A stretch of 64,000 nucleotides of DNA, from contig OY855908.1 of assembly GCA_963693305.1 (NCBI GenBank), positions 21,501,493-21,565,492 of the forward strand, given 5' to 3'. Below the pieces are notes generated by a model, which ran no database searches, had not been told where the DNA came from, and saw only the letters and a program-made list of their open reading frames with translations. The stretch comes from Meandrina meandrites. Taxonomy: Eukaryota; Cnidaria; Anthozoa; Scleractinia; Meandrinidae. Position numbers and translations under genes: made by a program. This document shows positions 1 through 11,212 of this stretch, piece by piece (positions within the stretch are counted from its first letter, which is position 1; every line of letters begins with the position of its first letter).

Positions 1-78
1 TAGTCCGCGAAATATGCCACAAGGCCCAATGAAATGATTGTAATGAATGTCATTGATGAATTTGATAAATATTCATAC

Positions 79-152
79 CAGTTGTCTGCTTTGTCACCTG
101 CCAGCCTGGTACAGTGAATACGAGACTGTTGTCCAGCACCAATGCCAATTAC
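79..152 (-). CDS. ATIC: ATIC exon: [19 protein letters not shown] segment
   Basis: The exon encodes 24 codons plus two bases. It begins with the conserved [19 protein letters not shown] stretch of AICAR transformylase and ends in DKADN plus TG of a split Trp codon. The acceptor is GCAG at 156-153 and the donor is GT at 78-77. Family members read DKA-x-x-W-W here, which fits a phase-2 intron inside the first Trp. The next exon lies beyond the left end of the window. The exon continues directly from the CAG codon that closes the 15332-15424 exon. Confidence 0.93.
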
Positions 153-369
153 CTGCAAACATAATGATCATAACAATTTATTGTAATCATCTAGTAGAAG
201 GGTTAAGAAACAAAGCTACACTTTTGACATGTTATGAACTAACATTTTTATTTTACTATAATTTTAAATGCTAGATAATTAATTGTGGTTCTGAAAGCAG
301 CCCTAGGACCAGTGCCACATTAGTAGCTGTGAAGGCCTGACAGGAATCCTGAACAATCTGGTGAATAGG
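153..369. other. Intron sequence, nothing recognised
   Basis: This is AT-rich intron between the ATIC acceptor and the short inverted-repeat element. It has no coding potential that I can support. Confidence 0.5.
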
Positions 370-375
370 GGCAAT

Positions 376-918
376 AGGGGTGGCGAATGGCCTTTCAAAA
401 CTGTTGAGTCTCGGCAAATTTACGCCGAGTCTCGGAATCTCGGCGCTTAAAAATAGCGTCTCGGAATCTCAGATTTCTAGAAATATGACGGTCTCGGAGT
501 CTCGGATTTTGAAAATTTGGATCTCGGAGTCTCGGATTTTGAAAATTTGGATCTCAAAATCTTGCCAATGGGACTTCAATTTTTTATCCGCAAGCTTATC
601 CGAAACGAGAAATTAAGAAGTTTACCCCTGCCGGAATCTGCATTTACAATTGCTATGTAAAATATATAATAGGAAACCGTAATTTCCACATTATAGAGGA
701 AATCATGTCATGATAATAGTACATGGGTACCCAATGACAATCGTTTGAGAATGGAACTGTTTCTCATATTTTCTGATCAAGTGCGTCTCGGGCTCGGATT
801 TTTGTAGCGCTAAGTCTCGGGCTCGGATTTTACAAACAAATTCAAGTCTCGGGCTCGGATTTTTAAACTAGGGTCTCGGCGTCTCGGCAAGGCTCGAATT
901 TTACCATTCGCCACCCCT
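376..918. mobile_element. Short TIR element (hAT-like MITE) with tandem TCTCGG-rich interior
   Basis: Perfect 15-bp inverted ends, AGGGGTGGCGAATGG at 376-390 and its complement at 904-918, are flanked by a 6-bp duplication GGCAAT (370-375 and 919-924). The interior is built from degenerate repeats of GTCTCGGAGTCTCGGATTTT on the left and GTCTCGGGCTCGGATTT on the right. No transposase is present, so the element is non-autonomous. The AGGGGTGG ends resemble hAT termini, but the 6-bp duplication differs from the usual 8 bp, so the superfamily is uncertain. Confidence 0.8.
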
Positions 919-1149
919 GGCAATGGCAGGACTGCAGTGGGCCAGCCACCCTGTCAGTTCAATTTTCAAACTACAGAAACCAACACAGTAAACTTTTTTG
1001 GAATGTTTAAAGTCAGGAAATATCGCAATGCCACAAACACTTGTTACCAAAAATTGTCAATTGTGACATGATTTGGGAAAACATATACTAACGGATATGC
1101 ATTAAACGATTAAAAAGTGTTTCTTCTCCATTTAGTATCTGTTTAAACG
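919..1149. other. Intron sequence, nothing recognised
   Basis: AT-rich sequence between the short TIR element and the LINE 3' tail. I see no gene or repeat boundary in it. Confidence 0.4.
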
Positions 1150-1281
1150 GTAAATACAACAACAACAACTTTATTACCAAAAAAAAAAATTAAAACAGAA
1201 TATTGGTAACAACACTCAGAAAAACTAAAAAGCTTATCGAGCTGAGCGAAGTTAAATTAGTTTAAAACTAAGATGGTGGTT

Positions 1282-1322
1282 GGCAATAAAGCAAATAAAT
1301 AAATAAATATATAAATAAATAA
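1282..1322. repeat. (AAAT)n-rich microsatellite
   Basis: A run of AAAT units interrupted by one ATAT lies near the 3' tail of the minus-strand LINE. Confidence 0.75.
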
Positions 1323-2726
1323 AACGGTTAATGGAAAACGTTAATACCTAACATAAACATTCTATAGCAAAATATATAAAAGCTAAATAAAGAAAATAAG
1401 TATTAAATATTAAGTAACTACTAGGTGCCAGATGAACACTCATTAATGTTGGCAGTATTTCTGTAAGATGTTAAGTTTAACTTCATTTTTGAACATTTTG
1501 AGGGGGAGGTGTTTCATGTTTTCATCCAAGTCATTCCAAACTTTTACAGCAGCAAAGTGAATGTTGAATTTACCATAGTTTGTTTTGACAGAGTTAATAT
1601 AATAAGTTGATCTGGACGCAAGCCTGGTTTTGTACTGGTGAATTGATGAAACAGATTGGAAAAAGTTATCAAAGGAAGACGGAAGAAGGTTCTTATGATA
1701 CTGATACAAAAAAAGTGCATTATGCAAGCTAACAAGGTCACCTAATTTTAGAATCTCTAGTTCTTTAAAGAGAGGCTCTGAGTGTTCATCTGGTTTTGAA
1801 AAAGTTATTATTCGCATGGCTCTCTTCTGAAGAATTATTAAAGGTTTGATCGAAGAACTATAGGTATTGCCCCAGAGTAATAAGCCATATGTTAAGAAGG
1901 GATAGATAAGTGAATAGTAAAGTTTCAATATATTTTTCTTTACATAATATCTAAGTTTGGATAGAACTCCAATACCTCTTGCAATTTTTTACTTACTTCA
2001 TGTATATATGCTTTCCAATTCAGATTTGAATCTAAAATAAGTCCCAAATATTTGACATGAGTGTCGGATTTAATAGAGGTATTGGAAATTCTAGGATTCA
2101 TATTGTGCACTATTCGTCTTTGTGGAGAATGAAATACAACAAAACTTGTTTTTATCAATGTTCAAGGATAATTTGTTAGCATACAACCACTGGCTCACTT
2201 TTTCTAATTCAATATTTAAGTCTGTTTCTAGATTTAGAATGTTAGGATTATTTAGAAATAGGTTTGTATCATCAGCAAAGAGGTGAAATTCTAAAATATT
2301 GGAGCATTTAGGCATATCATTTATATATATAAGAAATAAAAGTGGTCCAAGGACTGACCCCTGTGGGACACCACAAGTTATAGTTTGGTAATCAGAATTA
2401 AATACCAGACAGAGAGACAAACTGTCTTCTGTTACTCAGATAAGATGCAAACCAATCATTTGAAACCCCTCGTATCCCATAATACTCCAGTTTAGTTAAT
2501 CAAATTTTATGGTTGACTGTATCAAATGCTTTACCTAGATCTAGGAATATACCACTACAGTACATGCCTTTATCAATTGATCTTTGAATCTTGTCAGTCA
2601 AAAGAAGAAGAGCTTGGGTAGTTGAATGCTGTGACCTAAAACCAAACTGATTGTTGTGTAGAATTGAAAATTTATCAAGAAAGGAAATAATTCTATTATA
2701 CATTAATTTTTCAATTAATTTATTAA

Positions 2727-3109
2727 AGGGGCACTATCACGGCTGAAATATCATATTTTATAAGAATGGGCTGTAGCTTGCTATAAATTGTACTTAATTG
2801 TCTTGCAATAGGAAGAAAAAAGGCTTACAGTGGTAAATGCAAAGAAATATCAACTAAGAGGAAACAGTGACTAACAAAATGTTCAAAATTTCACCAGAAT
2901 GGCAGCTTTGAATTCTGGACATCCTGTCCAAAAATCAATCGCAATCCACTTCCATCCTTGCAATCCTGTACTTCTTCCTCAAAATAACTGTTCTATCCTG
3001 TTTTGTGGGATCTATTTATCAAATTTATTCATGTATTTGGAGGCATTTGGAAATATACTGAGGAAATTAGAAAATAGAAATTTCTATGATCAGCCGTGAT
3101 AGTGCCCCT
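2727..3109. mobile_element. TTAA-flanked MITE (Kolobok/T2-like) inside the LINE
   Basis: Inverted ends starting AGGGGCACTATCACGGCTGA are perfect over 20 bp and are bordered by TTAA at 2723-2726 and 3110-3113. TTAA followed by AGGRR matches the ends known for Kolobok/T2 elements, although piggyBac also uses TTAA. The LINE reading frame stops at the left border and resumes in the same frame at the right border if one TTAA is counted. This shows a clean insertion into an existing LINE. No transposase is encoded. Confidence 0.85.
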
Positions 3110-3246
3110 TTAAATATGGATAGCAAAGAAATAGGTCTATAGTTGGATACTACACAGGTCGATCCTTTCTTGTGAATTGGGACTACCCTAGCAACTTTAA
3201 ATTGATCAGGAACTGTACCAGAATAAAATGAGTACCGGGTAATTAA

Positions 3247-3835
3247 GAGCAGGTGTCCATAAAAATCAAACATTGAGTGGCAAACTTCAAAATTTCAAAA
3301 TCACTCAAACTTTGGCTGTCAGTAGTCCATAATGAGTTATTCATCGCCATGCAATTCATTTGTCAAATAACTTTTTCTTTTGGCAGGAAATGACGATCAT
3401 AAATTTCACGGCCAGAAACGGGAAAATTCGACTTGAAAATTAGCGGTTTTTAAGCAAACCACTTGCCTTTACTACAAAACCTGAAGACATCCACTTGTTA
3501 TCAGCTTATTCTACATCTCTTCCAGATTTTGTTCTATAAATTCTATGAAGTTTAAATAAATTCATGACACTAAGAGAGATCTGAAAGAAACCCACTCTTT
3601 CGTTATGGAAATGACAAGGTAAATTTAAGAAATTATTTACCATACTACCTTTATATCAAATAAACTGATATTTTGGAAATAAAGTCAGGAAGAAATGGCA
3701 TCTCAATTGATGTCACTTTTTGTCTGGGGAAATTTAATCGTTCTCCCTGAGAAAGCGCTAAAAATCACGAAATCAAGCAAATAAGAGATTGCGTGACAGA
3801 CGTGACAAAGGTGGAAATTGCAATTGTCAAATAAT
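3247..3835 (+). repeat. Left arm of long inverted repeat
   Basis: About 590 bp is matched in reverse complement by 7165-7637 plus 8970-9088, with scattered mismatches and small indels. Confidence 0.8.
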
Positions 3836-4144
3836 TTGGCCCTATAAACTCCATAAAAATAAAAAGATCTTATTGCTAGGCATGAATTTGCCATTCATTA
3901 ACTTTTTTGTGAAAAAAAAAAACAGCGTTCGATTTTTATTAAAGCTTAATTCGCTCCGTTTTGCGTGCAAAGTGTGCCCAGTTTATATCATTTCTTTCAC
4001 TTGGATGTTGTGTTACGTGGATGCCTTTGTGAGCTAATAAGTAATTTATTAATGCTATCCCTTATTTTAGAAAGTTGCTAATTCTAGTTGCTAGTTCTTA
4101 ATATATATTTATTACTACAACTGAACAACTTGTCATCGTTGTTA

Positions 4145-4290
4145 TGGTTGCTACCCACACGAAATTTTTGGTATGTTTTTAGTATGTCAGAGGTATGTTT
4201 CTGGTATATCATAAGTAGCTATAGTATGTTTTAGGTATGTCATTTTACAAAACATACAAAAAACATACCTTGGAGACATACCAAAAAAGT
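4145..4290. repeat. Short GGTATGTTT / AACATACC repeats
   Basis: Several GGTATGT units are followed by complementary ACATACC units, forming a small imperfect inverted cluster within the core of the TTAA element. No function is evident. Confidence 0.5.
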
Positions 4291-4978
4291 AAACAAGTTT
4301 CCCTCTTGATTTTTGGATTTTCCCACGGCCTTGCCGCATATCTCACGCGCTGTGTAATTACTGCAATGGGGTTATTGTGCTCTTTTCAGAGTATAATGGA
4401 AACAGACTGCTCCTGTAATAGGTAGCTAGTCTTTAATTACTTTGCGCAATTGGCAAAGGATACTTCGAATCACTGTTCTGGCGGGTTGTTTTCTCCTGAA
4501 ATATTGAACCTCAGAAAGAGAACTCATGCTTAGCTGGCTAGACTGGATGTTTTCAGAACACCGACACTGGACAATTTTATTCCCGAGTTAGATCAGGTAA
4601 GTTGTGTGTAAAGTAAAGAAAATTATTATTTCAGAACACTGCCTGAAAAGGTTCAATCTGTGGAATGATACAGCATATAGTCCGCTTGCAAAGAATTTTT
4701 ACTGACGTTATTTCTATTTATTTTCAACAAAATTACAGAATTACCTCAACCTTTAACCTGTATTCCACTCTTTTTCGCACCAAAGAAATAACAAAAGGAA
4801 AAGCGTGACTCGAATGTATCTCGGGTTGATTCCACTGGTTTGGGTATCGCAGCCAATGCAACAAATTGAATGAAGGACAGGTTTTGAAGAGTAACAAAGG
4901 GTACCCTAAAGCGAACCATTGATATGCAATTCTAATGTGCAAATTGTCATTTTAAATACATATGAGCATGAATGGGGG

Positions 4979-6010
4979 CATCCTCGGAGACCCAGGGGCA
5001 GTTAGTTGGGGCAAAACGAAGTAAACCGGGCAGAAATCGTTGCGGTGAAAGTTTTCTATAAAATTTTAAGAGCCCCTGGGAAACGAGTCTCTCCAGACCA
5101 TTTCAAAGCGACTTTGTATTATTTGCCCAATGGGCGAACAGTAACTTCAAAGTCACTTTCTTGTGTTCTTACATGGCAGTCTATCTCAATTTACATTAGA
5201 GAACCACAAAAAGTCGGGGAATCATTTTGGATGTCAAAAAGAAATATATTTCAAGATCTACCCTGATATTGTCATTTGGACTGATCAGAGGAAATAGTGG
5301 CTTGTTTACCTGTATGCGACACATTGGTGGCCGTTCTGCACACTCGTCTTATCTTGTCTGGCACGTGCAGTAAAACAATAAATGCAGCGCGGACAAATTG
5401 CAGTTGGCCGAAAAATATTAAGATAAAGTCAGAAAAATGTAAAATCAAACGTACAAGCCAGTACCAGTAAATTTCAGAAATTGAGACCTTGAAGCTTACA
5501 TCAATCACTCATTTAATGTCTTTTTATATTTTTTATTTTCGGATATTTCGGCCAACTGGAATATTCCCCTGCTGCAAAGAAATACACGCAGTGCGGGCCA
5601 GACGAGAATGCCGAACCGCCCTCAATGCACTGCACAGGTAAACAAGACAATTTATATTTACGATACATCTAATCGGTCCAAACAAAAATTACCGGTGGAT
5701 GTTGATATATTTTTCTTTCTGACATCCAAAATGACTTCAGACATTTTTCGGCTATCTTATGTTAATTAAAATAAAATATGGCCAATACAATAACCGCCTT
5801 GTAAGAACACACGAAAGTGACTCTGAAGTTACTATTCGCTGATTGGGCAAAATAATACAAAGGATTTTTTTTGCTCAATCAGGAGCCAGCATTCGCAGAG
5901 ACCCGTTTCCCAGGGGCTCCTACACCTTTATAGAAAACTTTTGCCGCTACTATTTCTGCCCGGTTTACTTTGTTTTGCCCCCACTAACTGCCCCTGGATG
6001 TCCGAGGATG
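4979..6010. mobile_element. Long-TIR non-autonomous element (Mutator-like)
   Basis: Inverted arms of about 300 bp (4979-5280 and about 5700-6010) begin CATCCTCGGA and include GGGGCAGTTAGT and AGTAAACCGGGCAGAAAT in complementary orientation. A 9-bp near-duplication, GAATGGGGG at 4970-4978 and GAATGGAGG at 6011-6019, flanks it. Long arms with a 9-bp duplication are typical of Mutator-like elements. No transposase is seen. Confidence 0.75.
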
Positions 6011-6778
6011 GAATGGAGGAAGCTGCTTGTCCAACCTTCCGCTTATTCCTTCACATCCATTATGATACGTGGACATGGTATACCTAGTAGACTGTTTTTA
6101 AACAAAGGCTCGCTTGCGGCGTAGTGACGTAACTAACGTACAGGCCAGTACAGAAAATTAGCCAGGGCTGGCCGGCGTACATATTTTTAAAATGTGCAAG
6201 TAAAACAATTTAGGTTGAGCACTTTTAAGAAAGATGAAATGGAAATCAATTCAGTTTTAACGTATCACTTACCGGTAACATATCTCGCAACTGCGGGTAA
6301 AAACTCGGGGGCCAAGTGACTGCCGTCAAATGTATAATGGTTTGTTAATTTAGGAATGAGCGAGAATTAGTGCCATTCTCTATTGTGAAATGTTAGAATC
6401 TAGGCGATGTCAAAATACAATTTAAATCAACAAAAGCGGTCTTTATCTGAAGAAAAAAAGCCTTCCCCGAGGAAGCATACTCCCGGATCCCCGAAAAGAG
6501 GCTCGGTTAAACAGGCCTACAACTCTTGCAAAAGCTGGCTATGTAATGCCCCTGATAGCATTTTGCGTATCACTCATAACATGAATAATTGTTGGCCAAG
6601 CAAATCACGATAAATGTGCATGGAAAGTGGCTCCCAACTAAAAGATTTTTTAACTGACCATGAATGGTAGAAAACAACGAAACTACCGGTACGTAAGTTT
6701 ACCATTACATGCAAATAGCATGGATATCCAAAGAATTTCGTGCTGCTCCCCAACTTACCGAACGCCTCGAACAGGCTT

Positions 6779-6862
6779 AAGATGTATAACTACCGGTATA
6801 TTACAAAGTGTAATGAACCAAAGATGTATAACTACCGGTATATTACAAAGCGTAATGAACCA
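6779..6862. repeat. 42-bp tandem duplication
   Basis: Two copies of a 42-bp unit that starts AAGATGTATAACTACCGG stand head to tail at 6779-6820 and 6821-6862, with one visible difference. Confidence 0.85.
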
Positions 6863-7164
6863 TTTTCTTGTCTCACGCCACCAGGAACAGAAGGGACGGC
6901 CCCTTCTTTGAGTTTATTTTGAAATTTGGAAAGGATACTTTGTTTGTTACACTAAAACTTCCAGTGGCTATTTATCAGGCCCCCAGTGGACATGTATACA
7001 TAAATTCTACCACCACTGTGGAGTATGAATTTGCTTATACATGGGTACGGTCGGTAGATTGATATAATAAGCAAAAAACGTAGATTCTCAAAAGAAAATG
7101 ATGTTGTTTTATGAACAGCAATGAAATCAGTTTATTTTTATCAAATTTTGGCTAAAATATCCAA

Positions 7165-7637
7165 AAATCACAATTCAACCTTTGTCACGTCTGTCACGCA
7201 ATCTCTTATTTGCTTGATTTCGTGATTTTTAGCGCTTTCTCAGGGAGAACGATTTAATTTCCCCAGACAAAAAGTGACATCAATTGAGATGCCACTTCTT
7301 CCTGACTTTATTTCCAAAATATCAGTTTATTTGATATAAAGGTAGTATGGTAAATAGTTTCTTAAATTTACTTTGTCATTTCCATAGAGAAAGAGTGGGA
7401 TTTCTTTCAGATCTCTCTTAGTGTCATGAATTTATTTAAACTTCATAGAAATTATTGAACAAAATCTGGAAAAGATGTAGAATAAGCTGATAACAAGTGG
7501 ATGTCTTCAGGTTTTATAGTAAAGGCAAGTGGTTTGCTTAAAAACCGCTAATTTTCAAGTCGAATTTTCCCGTTTCTGGCTGTGAAATTTATGATCGCCA
7601 TTTCCTGCCAAAAGAAAGATTTACTTGACAAATGAAT
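7165..7637 (-). repeat. Right arm of long inverted repeat, main part
   Basis: Reverse complement of about 3355-3835. It stops abruptly at 7637 where another element has inserted, and continues at 8970-9088. Confidence 0.8.
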
Positions 7638-8969
7638 AGCGATGCGCACTAATGACGTCACAAATTTTGATACCCCGGTGTGACTCAGACAAACAAATAG
7701 CTCTCCGTAAGATCAATGTATGGGAAAGCGGAGTTGACAAGCAATTCAGAGCCATATTAAGCAATTGTTTTCATAATATTATGGCCAGACTGGCTCAGAA
7801 TTCCAGAGAATACCCTAATTATTCCACTGAGAAGAGCTAAAAGTCCTAAAACGTTGATTTAAATCTAAAGGTTTGTCGGACAGAGCGGATGTCTACACAT
7901 TTCGGCATTTAAATTGCATGTAGTCCCTGCCAAATTATGGTCATAGGAAAAAAAATTGTACGAGAAATTCAGAACATTCACGCAGTCCTAACAGGTCCAT
8001 TTGTGCAACACAACAGAGCTGAGCAAGGTTTTGAACTAAGCTGCACTAAGCTAACATTAAACAAAGAAGCGCTCGTGCTGCCTTGACCGAGAGGTCAATT
8101 TTGACAAGTTGCCGCGGCAAGTATAAGAAACATCGAACTCAGGCATTAACAGCTGCAGTCTATTACAATTATGGGAATGAAAACAGCTTTATTAAAATCA
8201 AAGTCCTTCAAATTACAACGATTTAACTGATTTTTTCATTATGAAGGCGTCTGAGTAGCGTAATATTTTCGCCCTCTATCTCTAGCATTCGCCGCAACAG
8301 ATGGCCCCTCGCGCTTGTGCCGTCAAATTCGTGAATTTCAGGCAATCCTTGTTCATTCTAGGGCCTGAATGAAGCAAACAGACATGTAGTATTATTCGCA
8401 ATCCGTTTTTCTGTATTCTTCTAGTAAGTCGCTATCCTCCGCTAAAATTTTACGGCATCCTGCGTAACTTTGTAGTGGGATGTCGTTGCCAGATCCTCGA
8501 ATAACTTATTAATTTTAGATTATTTTCTAGATACCTAGAATCTGTTTTGCACTGAATAAAGCAACACTGTCTGTTATCTACCATTATTCAAGTCTATCAA
8601 AAGTCTAAGCCACGAATATGTCCTTTCTCGACTCTTTTTCTTGTCTAGAGTACATGACCGGCCCCGGGAATGGTATGAATACTTTCTGCCCCGAATTCTC
8701 CAACTCTTTTAGCGATTCCGGCCATTTTTCTGGATATCTCGAGTCTGTCTTGCACTCACCCCAACAGCAAGGTTTAGTGCCAACCATTTCTCTTATTTCT
8801 AGAACGATAAACCGAAGAATCGACTAAAATTTTCGCTTTTAGGTTCACAACCGCGGCACTCGCTCATACATTTGCTTTGTTTTGATCGCAGTGTTTGTCT
8901 GACTCTGTGCGGGGGGTGTCATGGGATCTCACGCTGACAAATCTATTTTTAGTAATAGTGCGCTTCGCT
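7638..8969. mobile_element. AT-flanked TIR element with a THAP-like remnant (ISL2EU-like?)
   Basis: The ends AGCGATGCGCACTA at 7638 and TAGTGCGCTTCGCT ending at 8969 are inverted copies with one mismatch. Each is bordered by AT (7636-7637 and 8970-8971). The matching left arm of the host repeat carries a single uninterrupted GCAATTCATTTG at this point, exactly what removal with one AT would give. An AT duplication is what I recall for the ISL2EU group. The interior carries a THAP-like zinc-finger remnant on the minus strand but no complete transposase. Confidence 0.7.
8605..8787 (-). pseudogene. THAP-like zinc finger fragment
   Basis: A 60-residue minus-strand reading frame starts [20 protein letters not shown] and runs through ESLKE and VFIPFP. 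The early C-x-x-x-C with a conserved Trp between, and the later FIPFP block, resemble the start of THAP-type C2CH DNA-binding domains used by several transposases. The downstream Cys/His ligands are not visible, so it is a fragment. It lies in the 7638-8969 element and is probably a relic of that element's transposase. Confidence 0.5.
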
Positions 8970-9092
8970 ATTGCATGGCGATCAATAACTCATTATGGAC
9001 TACTAACAGTCAGAGTTTGAGCAATTTTGAGTTTTCACACTTTTGCTGCTATTCTCCGATTTTGTTTGATTCTTGCAGACATTCACTCTTAA

Positions 9093-9849
9093 AAAGCAAT
9101 TGAAGAGGTATTGCCAAAACACTTTTTAAGATCTTGAGAATAGATGCTGGAATGCTAAATGGACCACATGCCTTGGTTAAATTTAAGGACATAATTATAT
9201 TCTCTATTTCAGTTAGACTTACTGGTGATAAGAAAAAACTAGAGGCCTGAGGTTTATCTAAATAATACTTATGGGGTAGATTTGGCTTTGGAATGGTTGA
9301 TGCCAAATTCTTTCCAACATTGGAGAAGAATTTGTTCAATTCCTCAGCAATGGCTTTGTCATTTGTAATCTCATGCCCATCAATTATTAACTTGTTAGGT
9401 GAGTTTAAACCCTTGGACTTGAGACGTATGAGTTGCTTTATTCCTTTCCAAATTTCTTTTGTCCTTCCCTTATTGATCATAAAGTATTCTTTATAATAAT
9501 TGGTTTTACTTAATTTAAGTAGGTGATTTAGTTTATTTCTACAACACTTAAATTTGGTGAGACTATAACATGTTCTTGTTTTCAGATAATGTTTATATAA
9601 TTTGTTTTTATTTTTAATGATGCCCTTAATGCCAAAGTAATCCAGGGTTTTTATATGAAATTTGGATTCTCTCCAACAGAGTGGCCTTAAAGGTATATGG
9701 CTATTTACAATAGTAGTGACTTTGTGATAAAACTTATCGAACATTTCACTAATACCTGATATTCCATGGAATATAATTATTAGATAAAAGTGTTGAATCT
9801 GTTTTTTAATCTGTTTGACATCGTTTTGCAAACGTTTGAATGGTAACAA
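9093..9849 (-). mobile_element. CR1/Jockey-type LINE, 5' part (linker and start of reverse transcriptase)
   Basis: A continuous minus-strand frame begins at about 9849. It covers a basic linker (KTNYYKEYFMINKGRTKEIW), a segment with ELNKFFSNVGKNLA, and the entry to the reverse transcriptase, SLNLTKACGPFSIPASILK and PLQLLF. It ends at the TTAA junction at 9089. The chain expected next, SFYSG-TVPDQF, is found at about 3225 on the far side of the 5.8 kb insertion, so the two pieces are one disrupted LINE. The endonuclease domain is missing. Confidence 0.85.
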
Positions 9850-9924
9850 CCATCAGTTATGAATAAATTATAATCCGTTCAAATGAAAGTGTTGTCCATT
9901 TTAATGGTCAAAGCCAACCGTTTA
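9850..9924. other. Short stretch, nothing recognised
   Basis: AT-rich sequence between the LINE 5' fragment and the TA-flanked element. It may be more 5' LINE sequence, but no frame supports this. Confidence 0.3.
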
Positions 9925-11210
9925 AGGTTACACAATACCTTCGAGGGTGTCCTTCGGGAAAAAATTCGTACGCGCGTTGTTTTAAAGTAAACTACCACAA
10001 ACTATATATCAATAGAAAGGTAAAGAACTGTAGAATTCGAAAAAAATATCCGCTGTTTGTCAGAGCCATTCTTGAGGAGAAAGAAGCCGATAAACCGAAA
10101 ACGACCGAGTGTCATTCCGCCGAATTAATCGGGTATCAAACACAACCACTATTGCAAAAGTACTGCACAATGTTAATCAGCAAGTATCAATCTCTCAAAG
10201 GGTGTCAGGTTTTTTCGTTATTCTTATTGGTTATCTTTTTATAGACCCGCAAAGTTTTAGCAGCAAATAATTTGCTGACCCTGTTGCATTCGCGGCCGTA
10301 AAATGAGAAGCATCCAAATTAACGCTAATCCCCGACACCCTTTTGATCCTCGATGCTTAACGAATGTTCTCGCCAAATTTCGTTAGAATCCGTCAACTCT
10401 ACATACCCTATTAATTCATTCAAAGAGATGGTATTCTCGTGCGAAACGATTGCGAGTTTTCGCCATTTGAAGATTTGTAAACACGTTACGCTCTTCTGTC
10501 AACAGGACACGCCGCCGGCTAATGAGATGATGGCACCCCTTCCGTTCACATGCAGCAAGCGAAACGATGTTCGCGAGAATTCAAAGGCATTAATAGTGTG
10601 ACAGTTATGTATGTTCTCTTTGTTGAACTTGAGCGTACGACAGAAATGGAAAAACTAAGAAAAATATGCCAGGGAAGAGTACAGAAAATGAAGTAGCAAC
10701 GGGAAGTTCGATTTGTTCGAAGGATTCCTTGTCACTCTCGGCCAAGTTTTCCTTCTTGCTTTCGGCAAATTCTGCTTTTGTCTTCTTCATATGTCTTGTT
10801 TCGTTTTTTTTTTGTTGCTGTCCAAGGACTTTTCTCTATTTTTTAACTCGTTTCACGACCTCAGTAAGGCCAAATAGAGAATCGAAGAGCGATAAAACGA
10901 AGATTGAGAATAAAAGAGAAGCAAAATCACATATAAACAAAACAATGCTATTGATGTCCTTGTAATAAGAGCTCGCTGATAAGGCCGTTTCGTGCAAAAA
11001 CATCGCCGGGGAATCACCGCGCTATGACGATTATGACACCTAACTATTTTATTAACTTTTATTTAAAAACCCTTTTTTCGAAACAACTCGCGCGCGTTTT
11101 AAGATTTACTTTTATTTTTGGGGAAATGTTCGATTTAAAGTAAACTTTTATTTTAGTCCAAAAAAATTTTTTTCGACAAAAGTAGACCTCTGAAGGTATT
11201 GTGTAACCTT
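9925..11210. mobile_element. TA-flanked TIR element, non-autonomous (Tc1/mariner-like)
   Basis: Perfect 18-bp inverted ends, AGGTTACACAATACCTTC at 9925-9942 and its complement at 11193-11210, are bordered by TA on both sides (9923-9924 and 11211-11212). Subterminal sequence is also partly inverted (TTTAAAGTAAACT). The 1.29 kb interior has small frames but nothing that looks like a transposase, so I call it non-autonomous. Confidence 0.75.
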
Positions 11211-11212
11211 AT

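Larger units (their letters stand above)
1150..3242 (-). mobile_element. CR1/Jockey-type LINE, 3' part (reverse transcriptase to tail), decayed
   Basis: Minus-strand reverse transcriptase remnants run 5' to 3' from 3242 downward. They are GTVPDQFKVARVVPIHKKGS and SNYRPISLL (about 3210-3120), FLDLGKAFDTVNHKI (about 2550-2503), [20 protein letters not shown] with the catalytic FADDT (about 2370-2265), and a C-terminal WND-LDENMKHLP thumb-like segment ending at 1443. Frames change near 2150 and 1935 and the 2500-2420 segment contains a stop, so it is a pseudogene. The 3' end at about 1150-1200 has an AATAAAG-like signal and TTG repeats in the sense direction, and an (AAAT)n tract lies at about 1282-1322. 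The element is interrupted by a MITE at 2727-3109. Its 5' part lies at 9093-9849. Confidence 0.85.
3247..9088. mobile_element. Large TTAA-flanked element with ~0.6 kb inverted ends, itself carrying nested insertions
   Basis: TTAA stands at 3243-3246 and 9089-9092. The left arm, about 3247-3835, is repeated in reverse complement at about 7165-7637 and, after a later insertion, at 8970-9088. Shared landmarks include TAGTCCATAATGAG, GGTTTTTAAGCAAACCACTTGCC (reversed on the right) and GTGACAAAGGT. The element splits a CR1/Jockey LINE whose two halves flank it. The core, about 3840-7160, encodes nothing I recognise and carries a 1.03 kb TIR element at 4979-6010. Without the two nested insertions it would be about 3.5 kb. 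TTAA suggests piggyBac or Kolobok, but the ends do not settle which. Confidence 0.75.
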
